Shown here piece by piece: positions 1-12,548 of a stretch of 64,000 nucleotides of DNA. Both the position numbers and the translations under genes were made by a program. The notes beneath the pieces are model-generated. The model did no database searches and was not told the DNA's origin. It saw only the letters and a program-made list of their open reading frames with translations. How positions within the stretch are numbered: the first letter of the stretch is position 1; the number at the start of each line of letters is the position of its first letter. The DNA is from Phallus indusiatus (taxonomy: Eukaryota > Basidiomycota > Agaricomycetes > Phallales > Phallaceae). Location: positions 1,674,001-1,738,000 of the forward strand of contig JAQFWX010000008.1 in NCBI GenBank assembly GCA_027605045.1, given 5' to 3'.

Positions 1-2901
1 AAAGTATACCAGTCCGCTACTTCGCCCAGATTCACTTTCGGCTGAATTAACCATATGTACAGCACGTCGAGCCACTTTGGAAAGAATTCCGTCTCTAGAA
101 GCTGAGACATGATGGACGGGCTTAGCACAGTTGCCCAATTGAAAACAATTTGCAACGGTGTCATGTCTTGTTTTCTCGGATTGACCTTGAAATCTTCGCG
201 CAAAGTCATACCCAATTTCGGCACAATGTACTTGAGAATCATGGGCATCCAATGCTCCGACCCAAATATGTCCTTCCAACTCAACAGGTCTTTCGGCATT
301 TCGTCTGTTACTTTCCAGTTTCGTAGCATGAGCTTGATTTTTCTCTTCGCTTCATTGATTAGCTCCTCAACGCGTAAACCAAGATGTGGAAGCCATGGAA
401 AGAGTATTGATTGCAGTGAAGGGCCATCTGACCGCGAAGTCCAATCAGAGATTCCTTTTTGAAGCTTCGGAAGAAGAAGCTGGTCAAAGAAATTGTCGCG
501 GATAAAGGGAGGTAAAAGCGTCGACCATGCTTCATAAAGACGAATCAATGGATCTGGATCAGTAGGCGACCATTCATTGCTAGTGAAGGGATAGCGTTGA
601 GTCAGCATAAAGAATTGATACTTGTTGGATCAACTTACTTGATGCTTGTCCGTATGCGTGGGAGCCAGACATTCCACATTAGGCTTTCATAGGGAGTCAT
701 CACAAGCTCTCTAGAAGGCAGAACGTTATATTAGCTTTATGCTATTGTGATTCGTTCAAGAGAACGTACTTGACAGGCTGCCTCCTCGACGAGAAACTGT
801 ATGGGTCATCCTCAACACCTTCCTTCTCCTCGGGATTAAACTTTAAACCAGGTCTCCAACGACTGAAGATATCAACCAGCAACGAAGGATCTTTCAATGG
901 CTGCCATGAAGCCAGCTGCTGTCTCACAACAGGTGCGATCGCAGCAATAACGACCTCGTCCAGCCGATACGTATCGTACTCTTTTGTGAAATCGCCGGTC
1001 AGTTTCTCAATGTGCGGTGTTAAAGCCTCCAGAGAAACTTCATAATCCCCACTAGACTGAGACACCGACTTGATCTCGTCGACTATGAGATGTATGTTCT
1101 GAAGTCTTGATATCACTAGATAACACTCATAAGCATCGCGAAAGGTAAGGTTACATTGTAAGAAAATATTTAACGCACAATCTGCTTCTTCTTTAATAAC
1201 ACGACGAAGCCTTATATCTTCTTTTTCAATCCATTGTTTACGATCTTGGATTGCTTTTGCTTCACGAGCCAGACCGTCTAATTCGCCTTTGGCAACATCG
1301 ACAATCAACCGAAGATTATGACGGACTTCAGGTATTCGCATGGTATCGGTGGAAGGCGTCCACGAAGCTATATCAGCCAACGAAGAAACTTCACGCATCT
1401 ATAAGTCCGCAAAAGTAAGATATAAGATGAACAACTGTTAACAGCATTGAAATCGCAAAACATCGTACCTCTCCACTCGTAGCATCGTAAATTTTTTCTG
1501 CGGTAGCTGCTTGAGCCTCCACCCCTGCATTTTGAAGTATTTGTTCATATGTTTGATGTTCGACTTTGACTTTTGTCTTCTTTGGTTTCTTCCACACGTC
1601 AGACTTTGGCTTCTTCTCTTTTTCTTTTTGCGCGCAGTTTCTTCCTCGTCGTCACTAACTTTTTCACCTCGTCTACAGGGAAAGAATTAGGAGGAATTCA
1701 AAGAAGAGATTAAGGAGAAAATACCTTCTTGCTTCTGCTTTTGATTGCTCGGTTTTCTCGCTGAATCCTTTGAATGCCAAACCCATAGAGGCTTTCGGCC
1801 GCAACTTTGTTTCGACAGGAGTGACAATCCCTTCGCCTGAGACACCAAGACCGGATCCCTACAAGAAAATAATAATCATTATGACAATTAACCCGCCAAA
1901 AAGTTCCTAGACGTACTGCTTGCCACCCCATCTTTGCGAGCATCTTCGCACCGAACGTACCAGATATCTTGCTAAAATGCAATCGCTCTTGCGCCGAGAG
2001 CTGCGGTGTTGTCGCTCTGGTAGAATTGACTGATTCGCTGCCCCGCAAGAAACTACGTTGTTTTTGAGTATCAACCAGCTCGGTCGGCTCGGCTCTGTTT
2101 AAGGATGGTCGACTGCTCCCTATTCCGCCTTTGTTAACAGATGTGCTAAGAGGCTCCTCAAGAGACTTGCTTGGTTCTTTCGTTAACGTTTCATCCATAG
2201 AAGATGCTTTGAAACCAAGCCCTGTCCCAGTTTTACTGCCAAAACCTCCACCTTTCGGTCTTGATCCAATGCCTCCTTTGAAGCTTGATTCGCTCATAGA
2301 GGACAAGTCTCCGGCAGCAAACATTTTGGCAGCAGCACTTAAGCCCCCAAATCCACGAGGCTTTTCTTCATCTTCTTCAATGTTTCTATGGAGAGGCTTT
2401 GGTGGCTCGGGAGGTGTTTCGGCAGCTGGATATTCTTCAGGTTCTTCAAGGGTTTCCTCGTCTTCTTCTTCTTCTTCTTCTTCATCACCGTCATCGTCGT
2501 CGTCGTTCTCTTCACTGATTTCCTCTTCATCTTCATCTTTCTCGGTGGCCTTAGTGTCTGTATCCTTGTCATCCCGAGTCACGAAAGAAGGTGCCCTGTG
2601 CCATGAAGTGAATCAGTAATTGAATATAGGGAGTTAGCTCCTAAGCTCACTGAGTAAAATGATAGCGTTTGGATGGCTTACTATCACGAGCCCCTTCGTC
2701 GTTATCTTCCCCAAAGATACCATATATCTCATCTTCTTTCGAGCGTTTGCGTTTCTGACGCTTGTACGGATTTTGGAATAGCTCTCGCTCTTCGCGCGTA
2801 TCCGAATGTTCATTGAACCCTCCTTCATTTAACTCTTCATCGTCCGAATTATTTGAAGAATCAGAATCATCGTCCAGGAAGGCTCGTTTTCGTCTCGCCA
2901 T
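1..2901 (-). CDS. TFIP11/Ntr1-type G-patch splicing factor (3' end beyond window)
   Basis: Spliceosome disassembly factor of the tuftelin-interacting protein 11 / Ntr1 family, which works with the Prp43 helicase in the nucleus. The start MARRKRAFLDDDSDSS at 2901 opens the acidic TIP_N-like region (about 2650-2901). A glutamate/aspartate-rich tract follows (about 2440-2570), then the G-patch core FGAKMLAKMGWQ near 1925-1965, continued across an intron by GSGLGVSGEGIVTP. Next come a lysine-rich stretch, the TREVSSLADIASW-like segment typical of the family (about 1340-1400), and a long GCFC-type helical domain. That domain runs on to base 1 (for example FNWATVLSPSIMSQLLE near 90-160), so the C-terminus lies outside the window. 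Several short introns are evident. Domain order and motifs agree, so the family is secure; exact exon ends are not. It is divergent with the PB1-ZZ gene, the start codons being about 215 bases apart. Confidence 0.88.
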
Positions 2902-3115
2902 TAGAAGAGCCAATGTGTGAGGATGATTTGTAAGCAGACGCTCAGAATTGTGCTCATCCCTGTGGCGCTACACAAATTTCCCTTGGTACAGATTTCCTGT
3001 GTTCAGAGATCTTAACTTGACGACACACTTGCTTTCTTTGCTGCGTCGTTCTAGGACGAGAGCGACGATTGCGCTTCTTTCACAAGTCTGAGTACATTTT
3101 GGTCTCCTTGGAGTT

Positions 3116-6100
3116 ATGGCCTTCTCAGACTTTGGCTCGACGTCGTCGGCAAGGCCCGACAAACCGTTAGTCGTGAAATGCACATTCGATCAGCGGATGA
3201 AGCGGATAACATTTGCGACATCTCGGAATTGTTCGTATGATTTATTGCGTGCCAAGGTGGGTTTCAGAATTTTGACTTGGTTACGAAAGATTGACTCATC
3301 CATATGAATTGCACCGCTTATTCTCAAGGTCGAACAATGTTTTGCATTGTCCGCGACGCCGTTCATAATTCGTTATAAGGACGACGATGGCGAGGTAACC
3401 GATATTACCTCTGAAGGAGACCTCACCGAAGCTATTCACTACTTCCACACAGGAGATGATTTGCCTGTACCCTCTAACTTATCCATATTATCCGGACGTA
3501 GCGGCTCCAGTCGCAAAGTAACTCTCCGGCTCACTATCATTGTCGAGAATGAGCTTAGCCTGTCAGATACCGCTTCAATGATCAGCGCAGACGAATACCC
3601 CCAAGACACCAACGATCCTCCCAGTTTAACTAATCGTCATCTTCTTGAGCTGGAGGATGACGCAGTAACTGTTAGCTCGCGCGATACAGGCTCTCATCAA
3701 TTTTTGCATTCAGCCCCTATACCTAACTTACGCTCTCTCTCGCCTGTTCCTTCTGATGATTCGCGTTCACCTCCCTCTTTTGGACAGGCCTCTTCGATTA
3801 GGTCCAGTTCTCAAATAAGGAGTACGAATGGGAACCTCAGTGAACACGTATCGCGCAATCATTCTTCATCAGGGGAAGGTTCTAAAACCTTGCATGCTTC
3901 TGAAGGCGATGCGTCCCCTGCCAACGTCTTTGATAGACTGAAGCAGCTAGAGCTGAATGATAATGAGCATGGAGAGGCAAAAAGGCTTTCCCAGACGTCA
4001 CTTGGCGCACAATGGTTGCGTGATCAGAACGTACGGACTATTGTGTTTGGAGGTATTACGGAGCCATCTGTCTCGGACGAGTCGGAATACATCTCGGGAG
4101 ATAATCCTGGCGACCTCAATGGAGACCTTGCTTTGCAGCAAGACGAGCATGGAAAGTACTACTACGAATACACATCCTCCGGTGCTTCGCATTTCTCCCC
4201 CGAAGATGGAGAGATTGTAAGCATTGCAGAATCGTCATTAGGCGACGTGGTAAGCCATCAGGGCGAACCATCGCCGCATAGCCTTACCTGGATAGCCAAT
4301 CAACGAGCAAACACGAAGGTGAAGAGCAAAGTCACTTTCTCAGCAATTAACCCAATTGTCACAACTACACCTGCTGTTCCCAATCCATTCTTAGACAGTG
4401 ATGCACCTCAGCACTTTGTCATCGACCCCGATATCCCACCCGAAGTTCTGGAGTTTGTTCCAGAACATAGACTTCCCTTGTTACCACCTGAACAAGTTAC
4501 CAATTGCTCTGCATGCGGCGTTATGTTGGATTCATTCCGGTATGTCTGTACCACATGCGGAGAACTGGAACCTCATCCTAGAAACGAGCCGTATTCCCCA
4601 CCTGGTAGCGAGAAAGGGAAAGGGCGAGACGCGCCTTATATTCATGTACAGCATATCCCTAACCAAGGCTTGACTTATCCCCCTTTGAGGCCTAATGCTT
4701 CATCTCCTGCTTCTTCTACGTGGACATTACTCGACTCGTCTCTTCCTCCGCGCCGAAAATCATTCACGGAAAGACCGCTACCCGCACTCCCATCACGTCT
4801 GAATACCAACGGGTCTTCTAATCCTCGTTCGCTTTCCCACTCCCATTCTCAAGATAGACTGTCCATTCCTTCATCTGACAGCACTCGTAAAAAGCCTTGT
4901 GGTTTCGAGCTATGTTCGTCCTGCATTGAAATTGTCGGCGTGTTACATTCTATTGAAGGGAGCACTGGTAACTCGCCAATGAATAGTAGTCCGTTATCAT
5001 CTTCTCAAGAGAGTTTGCAAACACTTTCGGAGCTACGACGTACCGCGCCTCGTTCAAAAGGGCACTTGCGACATGCCTATAGAGAGAAAGTGTGGGGTAG
5101 GAATGGATGGAAAGACGTGGGTGCGTGAAAACTTTATTCATACTGTTCTATTTTAGCATCCTGCTGATAATCCGTGAGTAGAACATGATCATAATTGGAA
5201 ATGTTCGATATGTTCTACTTCCACAAACAAGCGCTACAAGTGTGCAGTCTGTGACAAGTTTGATCTATGTAGAGCTTGTTACGGGTGAGTTTACAGGTGT
5301 TACTACTTCTCTTTTTCTTCACTCTCATGGCACTCATTAGCCAAGTACACGAAATCCATCCTTCGCACCCTTTCTTATCAGTTCCTGACCAACTTTCGTC
5401 CGTTCAAGGAGAAGCCGACAACGAGAACCCCCGACGCTCATTGGATATGTCTGGGGAACCATGTAGGCTACGACTTGTCTTCGTAGTGGTATATATATTG
5501 ATTCATTACCCGTAGCCATGCTTCATCAGGGTGTAAAATGCCACCAGTAAGTTCATACGTCTTTCTTCAGGGTTATTTGTTTTACGCAGACGCGCAGTTG
5601 TCTGCTTGATATCGTTGGAGCCCGCTTCCACTGCGCAATCTGTGATACTGTGGATATATGTTCCAACTGCGAATCCGCAGGTTTACCAGGAAACCTTACG
5701 TCTCCTGACGGCGGGCATGACTCGTCCCATATCATGATAAAGGTTAGTCAATTCTGTTTCTCGCAGTTTCTTGATACCAAGTTCTTCCGATATTGTCACC
5801 TTTTTAGATTCCATATCCACTTGCATCGACTGAGGTCGAAAACGCCAGTCGACGTGCCATTTCACTGTGGGACCGTCGGGACCGTCCTGGGCTGCGCAAC
5901 CGCGCCCGTTCAGCGTCTCCTGACGCTCGCACAGTTATCGGGAACAATATGATGAATGGCTCCTCACGTACGATGCAGCAGGATAATTACGATCATTCTC
6001 TGCCCTGTTCCGATTGCGGCCGAGTAAAGTGGTTCAAAATCCATTGTTTGCTTGCTATTGATTTCTTCCTCTTTCTTTACAGAATATAGTTGGCGTGCGA

Positions 6101-6777
6101 TACCAATGCGCATCCTGCCCTTCGCATCCGCTACCCTATAGTCTCGTACGTTTTGCTATGCGCCTTGCATATTCATACTTTAACTTTCTACGAACTATGA
6201 TTATAATAGTGCGGCAATTGCGAGCCTCGCTCTTACTTGGTTCACGACCCTAAGCATATCTTTTTGAAACTGCCGAAGCCCGTAGATAACCCCATTCAAT
6301 CACAGTACCCATTAATCCCTTCCAATTTGTACTCCTTCTCACACATTCATACTGCGATCTTTTTACTTACCTACTAATTAGGTATAGCGTGCCTGCAGGA
6401 TTTACTCAAGGAAGGGGAGTAGATCCTCATATGCCCCCATCAGGTACGCTGCTGTCTTTGGCTTCAGATAATTTGATTAACATCCATACGGTAGCGTATT
6501 TGCAATCGCTTTATCATCCACATGCCGTCTGCGATCGCTGCGTAGAACGCATACATGGCACATGGTTCCACTGCGCGTACTGCGGCGGAGATTTATGTGA
6601 AGAATGCGAAGGACAGGGTCCTGGTGCTCATGATCCGAAGCATGTTTTTCTCGTTTTCAAATCTAACGTAAGCCCTTCGTTAAAACCTGTCTGGTTGGTT
6701 TGATTCATGAGCTTTTTTTCAACCAGGTTGATATGGTTCAACTAAGGTTTAGGATAAATTTTCTGATTGTTTATTAG
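3116..6777 (+). CDS. PB1 domain protein with a series of ZZ-type zinc fingers
   Basis: The start MAFSDFGSTSS leads into a PB1 domain split by one intron: KCTFDQRMKRITF near 3176-3215, then IIRYKDDDGEVTDIT with the acidic OPCA-like part near 3365-3420. A long serine/proline-rich linker (about 3600-4480) follows. Zinc-binding modules come next: a CSACG...CTTCG pair near 4505-4560 with CSSC near 4915; CSIC...CAVC...CRAC at about 5200-5280; HCAIC...CSNC near 5630-5680; CSDCGR near 6010 with the continuation CASC...CGNC near 6110-6220; and CDRC...CAYCGG...CEEC near 6530-6610. PB1 plus ZZ recalls p62/NBR1-type selective autophagy receptors and scaffold proteins, but no FW (four-tryptophan) domain was seen, so an autophagy role is only inference. 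At least seven short introns; the last exon gives the stop at 6775-6777 and is the least certain. Confidence 0.75.
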
Positions 6778-7027
6778 CCAACTGACTATCATTACAACAG
6801 AGAGATTCGAGACGTCGAGAATCCATCGCAAACACCTTTAATTTTGCATCCCGTGTATAACTGAGCTGTCTCTAACGCATTATTAATGACAAATGAACCT
6901 TTGAAGTCCTTTATCCTGCTGTTTATGTTTATGGCTTAAATGTATCATGATTACCCGTTGTATTGCAATAATATCATCCATAGTTATTTCATAACCATGA
7001 GTGTGTTAGATGAATTAGGATGGCTAG

Positions 7028-7648
7028 CTAGCCTTTTTTGAAGCCTATGAAAATTTGGGAGTTAGTGTGTTTCTAAACCCTGCCGTATAATAAAATATAC
7101 CTTGACGACGTCTTTCATAGAACAAGTCAGTTCTGCTAGCACCAAGATTCACGATCTTTGGACATCCATCTCGGTCCTTTTCCAGGCGGGTGCATTCTGC
7201 GCAATAGTACGCGTCGGAGATACCTACATCAAAGATCAAATAAATCATTGCTAATCCCAAAGAGAAAGAAAGTTCTAACGAACCAGGACCGCCACAGATG
7301 GTACATTTTCCTCCATAGGAGCCGAAGTTGCATTCATCACATATTCGAACCAATGTCTCTGGCCTGACATATGAATCGCACACAGGACTTGATTTGATAT
7401 GAGTAACAGGACTAAAAGAAAGGTTTATCAAATTTCACTTACCATTTGCCATCGCATTTTTCGCATAACCTCGCAATAGCTGCAAAAAAATGGAAGCTTA
7501 GTCCGGTGGCACGACGGAAAGCGTAAAGGACCCACCGATGCCAGGTTGGCGACGACACATGATGAGATCTATTGAAACGTACGGTGGTTAGTTCATCTTT
7601 CTTATAACATGCAGATGCTCGAAAATTACCAGGATGATGCTTTGACAT
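7028..7648 (-). CDS. PHF5A/Rds3 splicing factor (SF3b subunit)
   Basis: Small zinc-cluster protein of the U2 snRNP SF3b complex, near-universal in eukaryotes. The start MSKHHP is at 7648. Visible exons give [76 protein letters not shown] and [19 protein letters not shown], matching the family along its whole length with all CxxC pairs present. The usual C-terminus (GFKK plus a basic residue) is restored only if a 17-base last exon at 7028-7044 is used (GFKKG, stop at 7028-7030). Reading through instead gives an unrelated tail. About 110 aa, the normal family length, spread over six or so exons. Confidence 0.93.
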
Positions 7649-8064
7649 GATAGTTTAACGGGAAGCAGCAGTCGGCGTCACGAACGCTGAAAGGCTGAAA
7701 TTGCTTGGTAATGAGATTGGGCAATTAGTCATCAGCACGTGACCAACACGTACGTCGCGTTGCCGTTCGCCGCTTCTGTGATGTGAGTGGAGTGAGTAGC
7801 TGTTTGGCCCCTGGCGAGGATAGTCGATTGGTACATAAATACGAGTTTTTTTCCAAAAAATGAGCCTCATACGAGTGGCATACATGTTCTCACCTGGGTA
7901 CATAAACAAAACACTCTTTATATAGCGTGACGATTAAATCGGGTGAAAACATACAATTACAAAGTCCTTAGGTACAATGAAAACACGCTAATCTCCCTGG
8001 ATGCAACGTGTTGTTACATGGGTCAAGCTAGATGACACGATCTAAATACGAGCAAACTTTACTT

Positions 8065-9803
8065 TTACACTTCCTCCTGAATTACTTCTCTTGTAATAAT
8101 TGGTATTGAGGAGTCCCTTTGTCTCGTTTCAGCGGTGGGAGAAAGCTCCGCCTCACCAAACTCGGTTTCAATTAGTGCCTGAATATGCAGGGGCGGGAAT
8201 GATATAGTCCTTCGAGACTGGGATGTTGATTCTGGCGAGAGTGAAGTAATTGTGCCGAATTGCATTCTGCTTACTGTTCTAGATATCCGTGTGCTATAGC
8301 GCGACATACGAGGCAAGTTCCGCCGTCGGAGAGATAGGAAGAAACGACAGGAAATTAAAATGGGAAACCTTGAAGTTTTGATTCATATGATGATAAGAGG
8401 TACTGGAATTTGAAGATAAACGAAGAACTTACGTTAATGAAAGAGGCTGTGCAGCGTTTATAATCGCAGCCTTTGAATGAAATTAGGTCCGAGCCGAAAT
8501 GGAAGTAAAACTTTTAAATACCCTCTCTGGAAACATCTAAATGTTCATGAATTGTCAGAAAAAAAACGTTTATTACAAATAACATAGTTTTCTTCATACC
8601 TTCACTAGAACGCGAGAGATAACGGGGATTGCTATGATCAAACTACGTACATAGCAAGGGAAAGTGGTTAGTTTACAAGAATCATGTCCTTGCAAGACAT
8701 ACCCGAATGCTATGGCACCTTGCTCAAAAATTATCACACTCAAGTTTTTATCAGTGACTTTCCCCCCAGCTTTGCGTTTGCGGAAAAAGCGCCAATTTTC
8801 ATATGTAACATATACTGCAACCAGAAAAGCAATGACTTCGGCTGTTAAATCGAGAACGTCATTTGCAATTAGTTCTGGATATTTTTATCAATTTATTTTG
8901 GCAAATCCGAGTAAAACATTTTTCTGGACCTCTATATTGAGTATTTGAGTAGGCGGCATAAGGATGAACGAAAGGGTTTAATTCCGTACTTAGCATTGTC
9001 AGAGAGTAGTTGTAGTGTAAAATCCTCGCAGAATGATATAACAGTCTTAATAAAATCAAGTGTTAGCCATTCATGCTATCATGAAAGAAATAGACCATTA
9101 TCTCACGGCGAACGAGATCACCTGTTCTATAAAACGACCCACGTAGATACCCAACAAAGGTACAAGAATGTAGAGTTTTCGACCAGATATCGCATATGTG
9201 CGTAAAGTCAACAATCCTTTTTATCAAGATGAAGATCTCTCGAATTACATGATGTTGAGGATGTACATACCGTGATATCCAAGGGTGATGAGGATTGTTG
9301 TCCACGACGTGACAGTTTGCACGACGAAACAGGTTCTGTCGCAGACAAAAGATAACTATAAGATTAAACATCAAAGTAAAGACTATTTCAACTTTTATAC
9401 TGAACAGGGTGAACATATATTTCAAGGAGGGCATCAAGAAATATGAACACACCCTAGTGTGCTCAATAGGTGGAGGCATAAATTGAATAAATAAGCAAAG
9501 CAAAGTTCCATAACGAGTGAAAAGATAAAGCCAGGCTCCTAAGCTGAGTTTTGTTTTCCAAACAATATCGACTTCTTGTTCGAATGTGCAGATTGAATCC
9601 CATAAGAGCAAGACTGGAATATATACATTACAGCTCTCATCTCCTAGAACCAAAATAAATCCTTACCCAGAGCACTATAAAAAATAAAACGCCCAGCTAA
9701 CCTGTAGAGAACTTGTCTGACAGATTCAATAATTGACGAAGAGCATTCCTTACTCGTTCTCAGCCTGGAGAATGAAGGCGGAGAAATCAGAGCTGGGTGA
9801 CAT
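8065..9803 (-). CDS. DUF6533 multi-pass membrane protein
   Basis: Agaricomycete-type integral membrane protein; function unknown. The N-terminal part near 9510-9640 reads PVLLLWDSICTFEQEVDIVW followed by KTKLSLGAWLYLFTRYG, the DUF6533 signature (acidic EVD/IW pair, then a K/W-S-xG stretch before a helix). Further hydrophobic segments follow near 9350-9420 and 8790-8860 (AEVIAFLVAVYVTYENW). The last exon (8065-8316) is a polar cytoplasmic tail rich in Ser and Arg, preceded by LSLRRRNLPR as in relatives. A start at 9803 (MSPSSDFSAFILQ) is plausible, but the first exon joins are unclear. Many tandem relatives usually exist in these genomes. The exon model is approximate; the family call rests on the N-terminal motif. 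Confidence 0.6.
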
Positions 9804-10694
9804 TAAAACTGTGAAGTAAGATATGGAGAGAAAAGGAGTTAGGGTGCGCCTCTAGTTTCATGCATTATGGTTATTATGGTTGACGACTCTGCTCCTCGGG
9901 GATCAACGACCGGTGTAGACCGGTTGCCGTGCATCCACCAGCGTGCTGGACGAATGGAGCTTGCGCTTTCCTTTCATCGCCAAACCCAGCTAAACCCGCG
10001 GATCAAACACCTTTGAACACCATTCCCACAACATGATCGACCAATTTCCGATAATGAATCACGTTTTTTTGGCTCTCTATTTTCTGTAGGTCTGGTGAAC
10101 AGATTTTGGTGTAGCATAGGTTTGATGATGACCAGCAGCACTGTTAGTCTGGAAAGGAGTCATGATACTATTGCCTTCAAACCTATGGTGGAGCTTATCG
10201 TAGGAAACATGTCGAGCGTCAAAGGATCGGGTGGATTACTGGTCTACTATCGATCACGTTTCTGCAACTCGGGAAATCTTGTCGTCGTCACTGAAAATCA
10301 ATTCATCGGAAATAAAATACATAGCCCTAAAACTCTCCGTGGTGTTCTGGCAAGGCTGTAAGTATCTCAGTCCAACTATGCGTACAATATCCTGTAATTG
10401 TTGCCAGCACGAAGGTTGTTCAGTAACACGAAACAAAAAGGCTCTCATGTTGAGTGAAGGTTCTGAGAACAGACGTGGTTGCAGCAATTAACTAAGCTGG
10501 CGCCTGTTTCAATCCGCCTTGAACGGACTGCTCATATGTACTCCTAGTAGTCTCGGCATAAGCCTCCAAAGCTGCGCTTTACCCTTTGCTCATACATGGT
10601 TTATTCGTGTCATTTACATTATTGAATTGTTCGGTGATGGCTTTGAAGCACAGCAATCACGGCTTCATGGAGCTTTGAGCCTTCGTCTCAGGTT
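9804..10694. other. Intergenic stretch, no supported gene
   Basis: Only short overlapping ORFs in competing frames, with no recognisable domain or splice-consistent gene. A short inverted repeat, ACCGGTGTAGACCGGT, occurs near 9909-9924. Nothing else stands out. Confidence 0.4.
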
Positions 10695-11281
10695 CTACCT
10701 CTCTGCTCCATGCTTTTTACTTTTTACCCCGCACGGGTAAGGTGCCAGGGATGGATGGTGTCCCAGGCGGTGGATTTTGTGGATTTGGAACAATGAACGG
10801 CATTCGTGGGATTGAAAGAGGCTGCGGCCCCGAGACCGTTGACCATGATCGCATTCTACTATTATACAATTGTGATAATACTTAACCTCTTGTGCCGAGC
10901 TGTCATATTGAACGTACCTCGTAAGTAATCTACAAATTTACAGATAACGATATAACTATAGGTGCTTACACTTGGAACGCGTCTTCCACTTGGGCTTCGG
11001 TATTGCTCAAGATGGAATCAGTGTTATTGTCGCTTTGTATAGCCCGAAGAACTTCTTCACTGAATTCTCCTAGAAAATGTTAGTCTCCATGTCGAATTCT
11101 CATCGTGTATCTGCATACCGATGTAAGCATTGACAAGTCTCGTATCAAAGGTGTGAAGAACATTGTGAGAATCTTGTCCATATCTACCATTGAAAACTCC
11201 GATGTGTGCTTGCATGTCGACGTGGTCTTTCAATCGTATGATGTATTGTTCCCTTTTGGGGTTCGATGGTGATGTGCTCAT
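10695..11281 (-). CDS. I9-type protease inhibitor-like protein, copy 1 of a tandem pair
   Basis: Start MSTSPSNPKREQYIIRLKDH at 11281. Exon 1 (11281-11119) ends in RLVNAYIG. The intron joins in phase to exon 2 at 11069, giving EFSEEVLRAIQSDNNTDSI then LSNTEAQVEDAFQV. This is the fold-defining pattern of subtilisin-propeptide/I9-type inhibitors (YIIRLK strand, a central 'H.F...LVNAYIGEF' strand, 'SIL.NTE' end), known in fungi as Pleurotus proteinase A inhibitor 1-like proteins. A GTAAGC donor after codon ..CAAGT and an acceptor near 10932 allow a third exon coding RYVQYDSSAQEVKYYHNCII, shared with copy 2, with the stop at 10695-10697. The C-terminal extension is longer than in simple inhibitors and its expression is unproven. 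No signal peptide, so probably cytoplasmic or a protease chaperone. Confidence 0.65.
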
Positions 11282-12004
11282 GATGGTGCCAATCTACGAG
11301 GCGGTGGAAAGTTGGAATATGGAAGTTCAACAGAAATGCAACCCTCGCTCAACGACGCTAATAAATAGCACCTACGGCTTCGTAGTGAAGGCACGTCCAT
11401 AATCATCAGGCTGTGGGGCCATCAGCAGTGTTAATGATGTTTGCCGTTTGCAAAGACGTCTCGCAGTCTGATACCAAGTTAGCAGCTGAAGATGAACCTT
11501 AAAAATTGTAAGAATTTGCCGATCAGATTTGCACCGGTATTCCCTGTAAACGAAATGGCGCAATACCTGTGAGGTGATCATCATTGTACTGTCAGAAGAC
11601 ATTATGCACCAATAGGGCTTGGCATGGGCGTTATCGGTTCTTATTATGCAATTATTATGACACTGCATTGGAGTGCCTGTGATATGAGTGTGTCGCTCTG
11701 GCGTCGATGTCAATACTAACACAGAAACGGGTTTTTGAGAGACTAGACTTGTTACCCGAAGCAGATACCCATATTACAAAGTATCGTTTCTTATCAGCGG
11801 CCTCCGAAGATTGACCTCAGATGTAATAAAGAGCCAATCATCGTTAAAAATGCGCTACAGTGATTTACGACTCGCAATGAGGCTAAGTCTAATATTTCAA
11901 TTGCCAAAGGTTCCTTGATTTACATGAATGATCTCCAGTCTTTCAATGGTTTTAATATAGGAATACTACGATCGGTGTGTATTTCAAATGCAAGAATTCT
12001 AGTT
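11282..12004. other. Spacer between the two I9-type genes
   Basis: A minus-strand ORF of 116 codons (11372-11722) has no ATG-supported gene features and no recognised domain. Its stretch CHNNCIIRT vaguely echoes YHNCIIV of the flanking genes, which is too short to claim a third copy. Otherwise AT-rich spacer. Confidence 0.3.
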
Positions 12005-12548
12005 CTAAACCCTTCCAGTCCACGTTACTTTTTTCGAGTTAGTAACAACTCGAGAGCCGGAACTAACGGGAAAGAATGACGGAATTGATGGAGGCCCGCG
12101 ACTCTGATCACAGTCACATTTGACTATAATACAATTGTGGTAGATCGAAACATTGGCCGCCGAGCTATCGTTAAAACGTGACGTTAGTGACTTATGGCGG
12201 AAAGGATTGTTAGGTGGTTGTCCGTACATTTCCTCAACGTGATCCATGTGGGTCTCAGTATTAGATATAATAGAATGCACGTTGCCATTACTGTTTATTG
12301 ACATGAGAACATCTTCAGTAAATTCACCTGAAAAGGCGTAAGGAGAACATTGATGTCAGAAATGGGTTATTAAGCCATGAATCGTTGACCTTACCAACAT
12401 AGGCATTCACAAGTTTTGGGTTAAACTTATGAACGACTTTGTGACAATCTTTACCGAATTTATCATTGAGGATTTGGATATGTGCGTCCATATCTACATG
12501 GCCTTTTAATCGTATAATGTATCGTTGCGTTTGGGTTGATGTACTCAT
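12005..12548 (-). CDS. I9-type protease inhibitor-like protein, copy 2 of a tandem pair
   Basis: Start MSTSTQTQRYIIRLKGHVD at 12548. Exon 1 (12548-12395) ends ..KLVNAYVG. An intron (12394-12328) joins in phase to exon 2 at 12327, reading EFTEDVLMSINSNGNVHSI then ISNTETHMDHVEEMYG. Domain pattern and intron position equal those of copy 1, so the two are tandem duplicates on the same strand about 720 bases apart. The C-terminal extension is uninterrupted here and contains SSAANVSIYHNCIIVKCD, matching copy 1 protein-wise while codons differ. That supports both extensions being coding. Stop at 12005-12007. The extension beyond the inhibitor domain is of unknown function and lacks similarity I recognise. 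Confidence 0.68.

Noticed and set aside
2131..2619. Plus-strand serine-rich ORF of 162 codons
   Set aside because: Mirror of the acidic (GAA/GAT-rich) tract of the TFIP11-like gene; TCT/TCA runs produce poly-Ser on the other strand.
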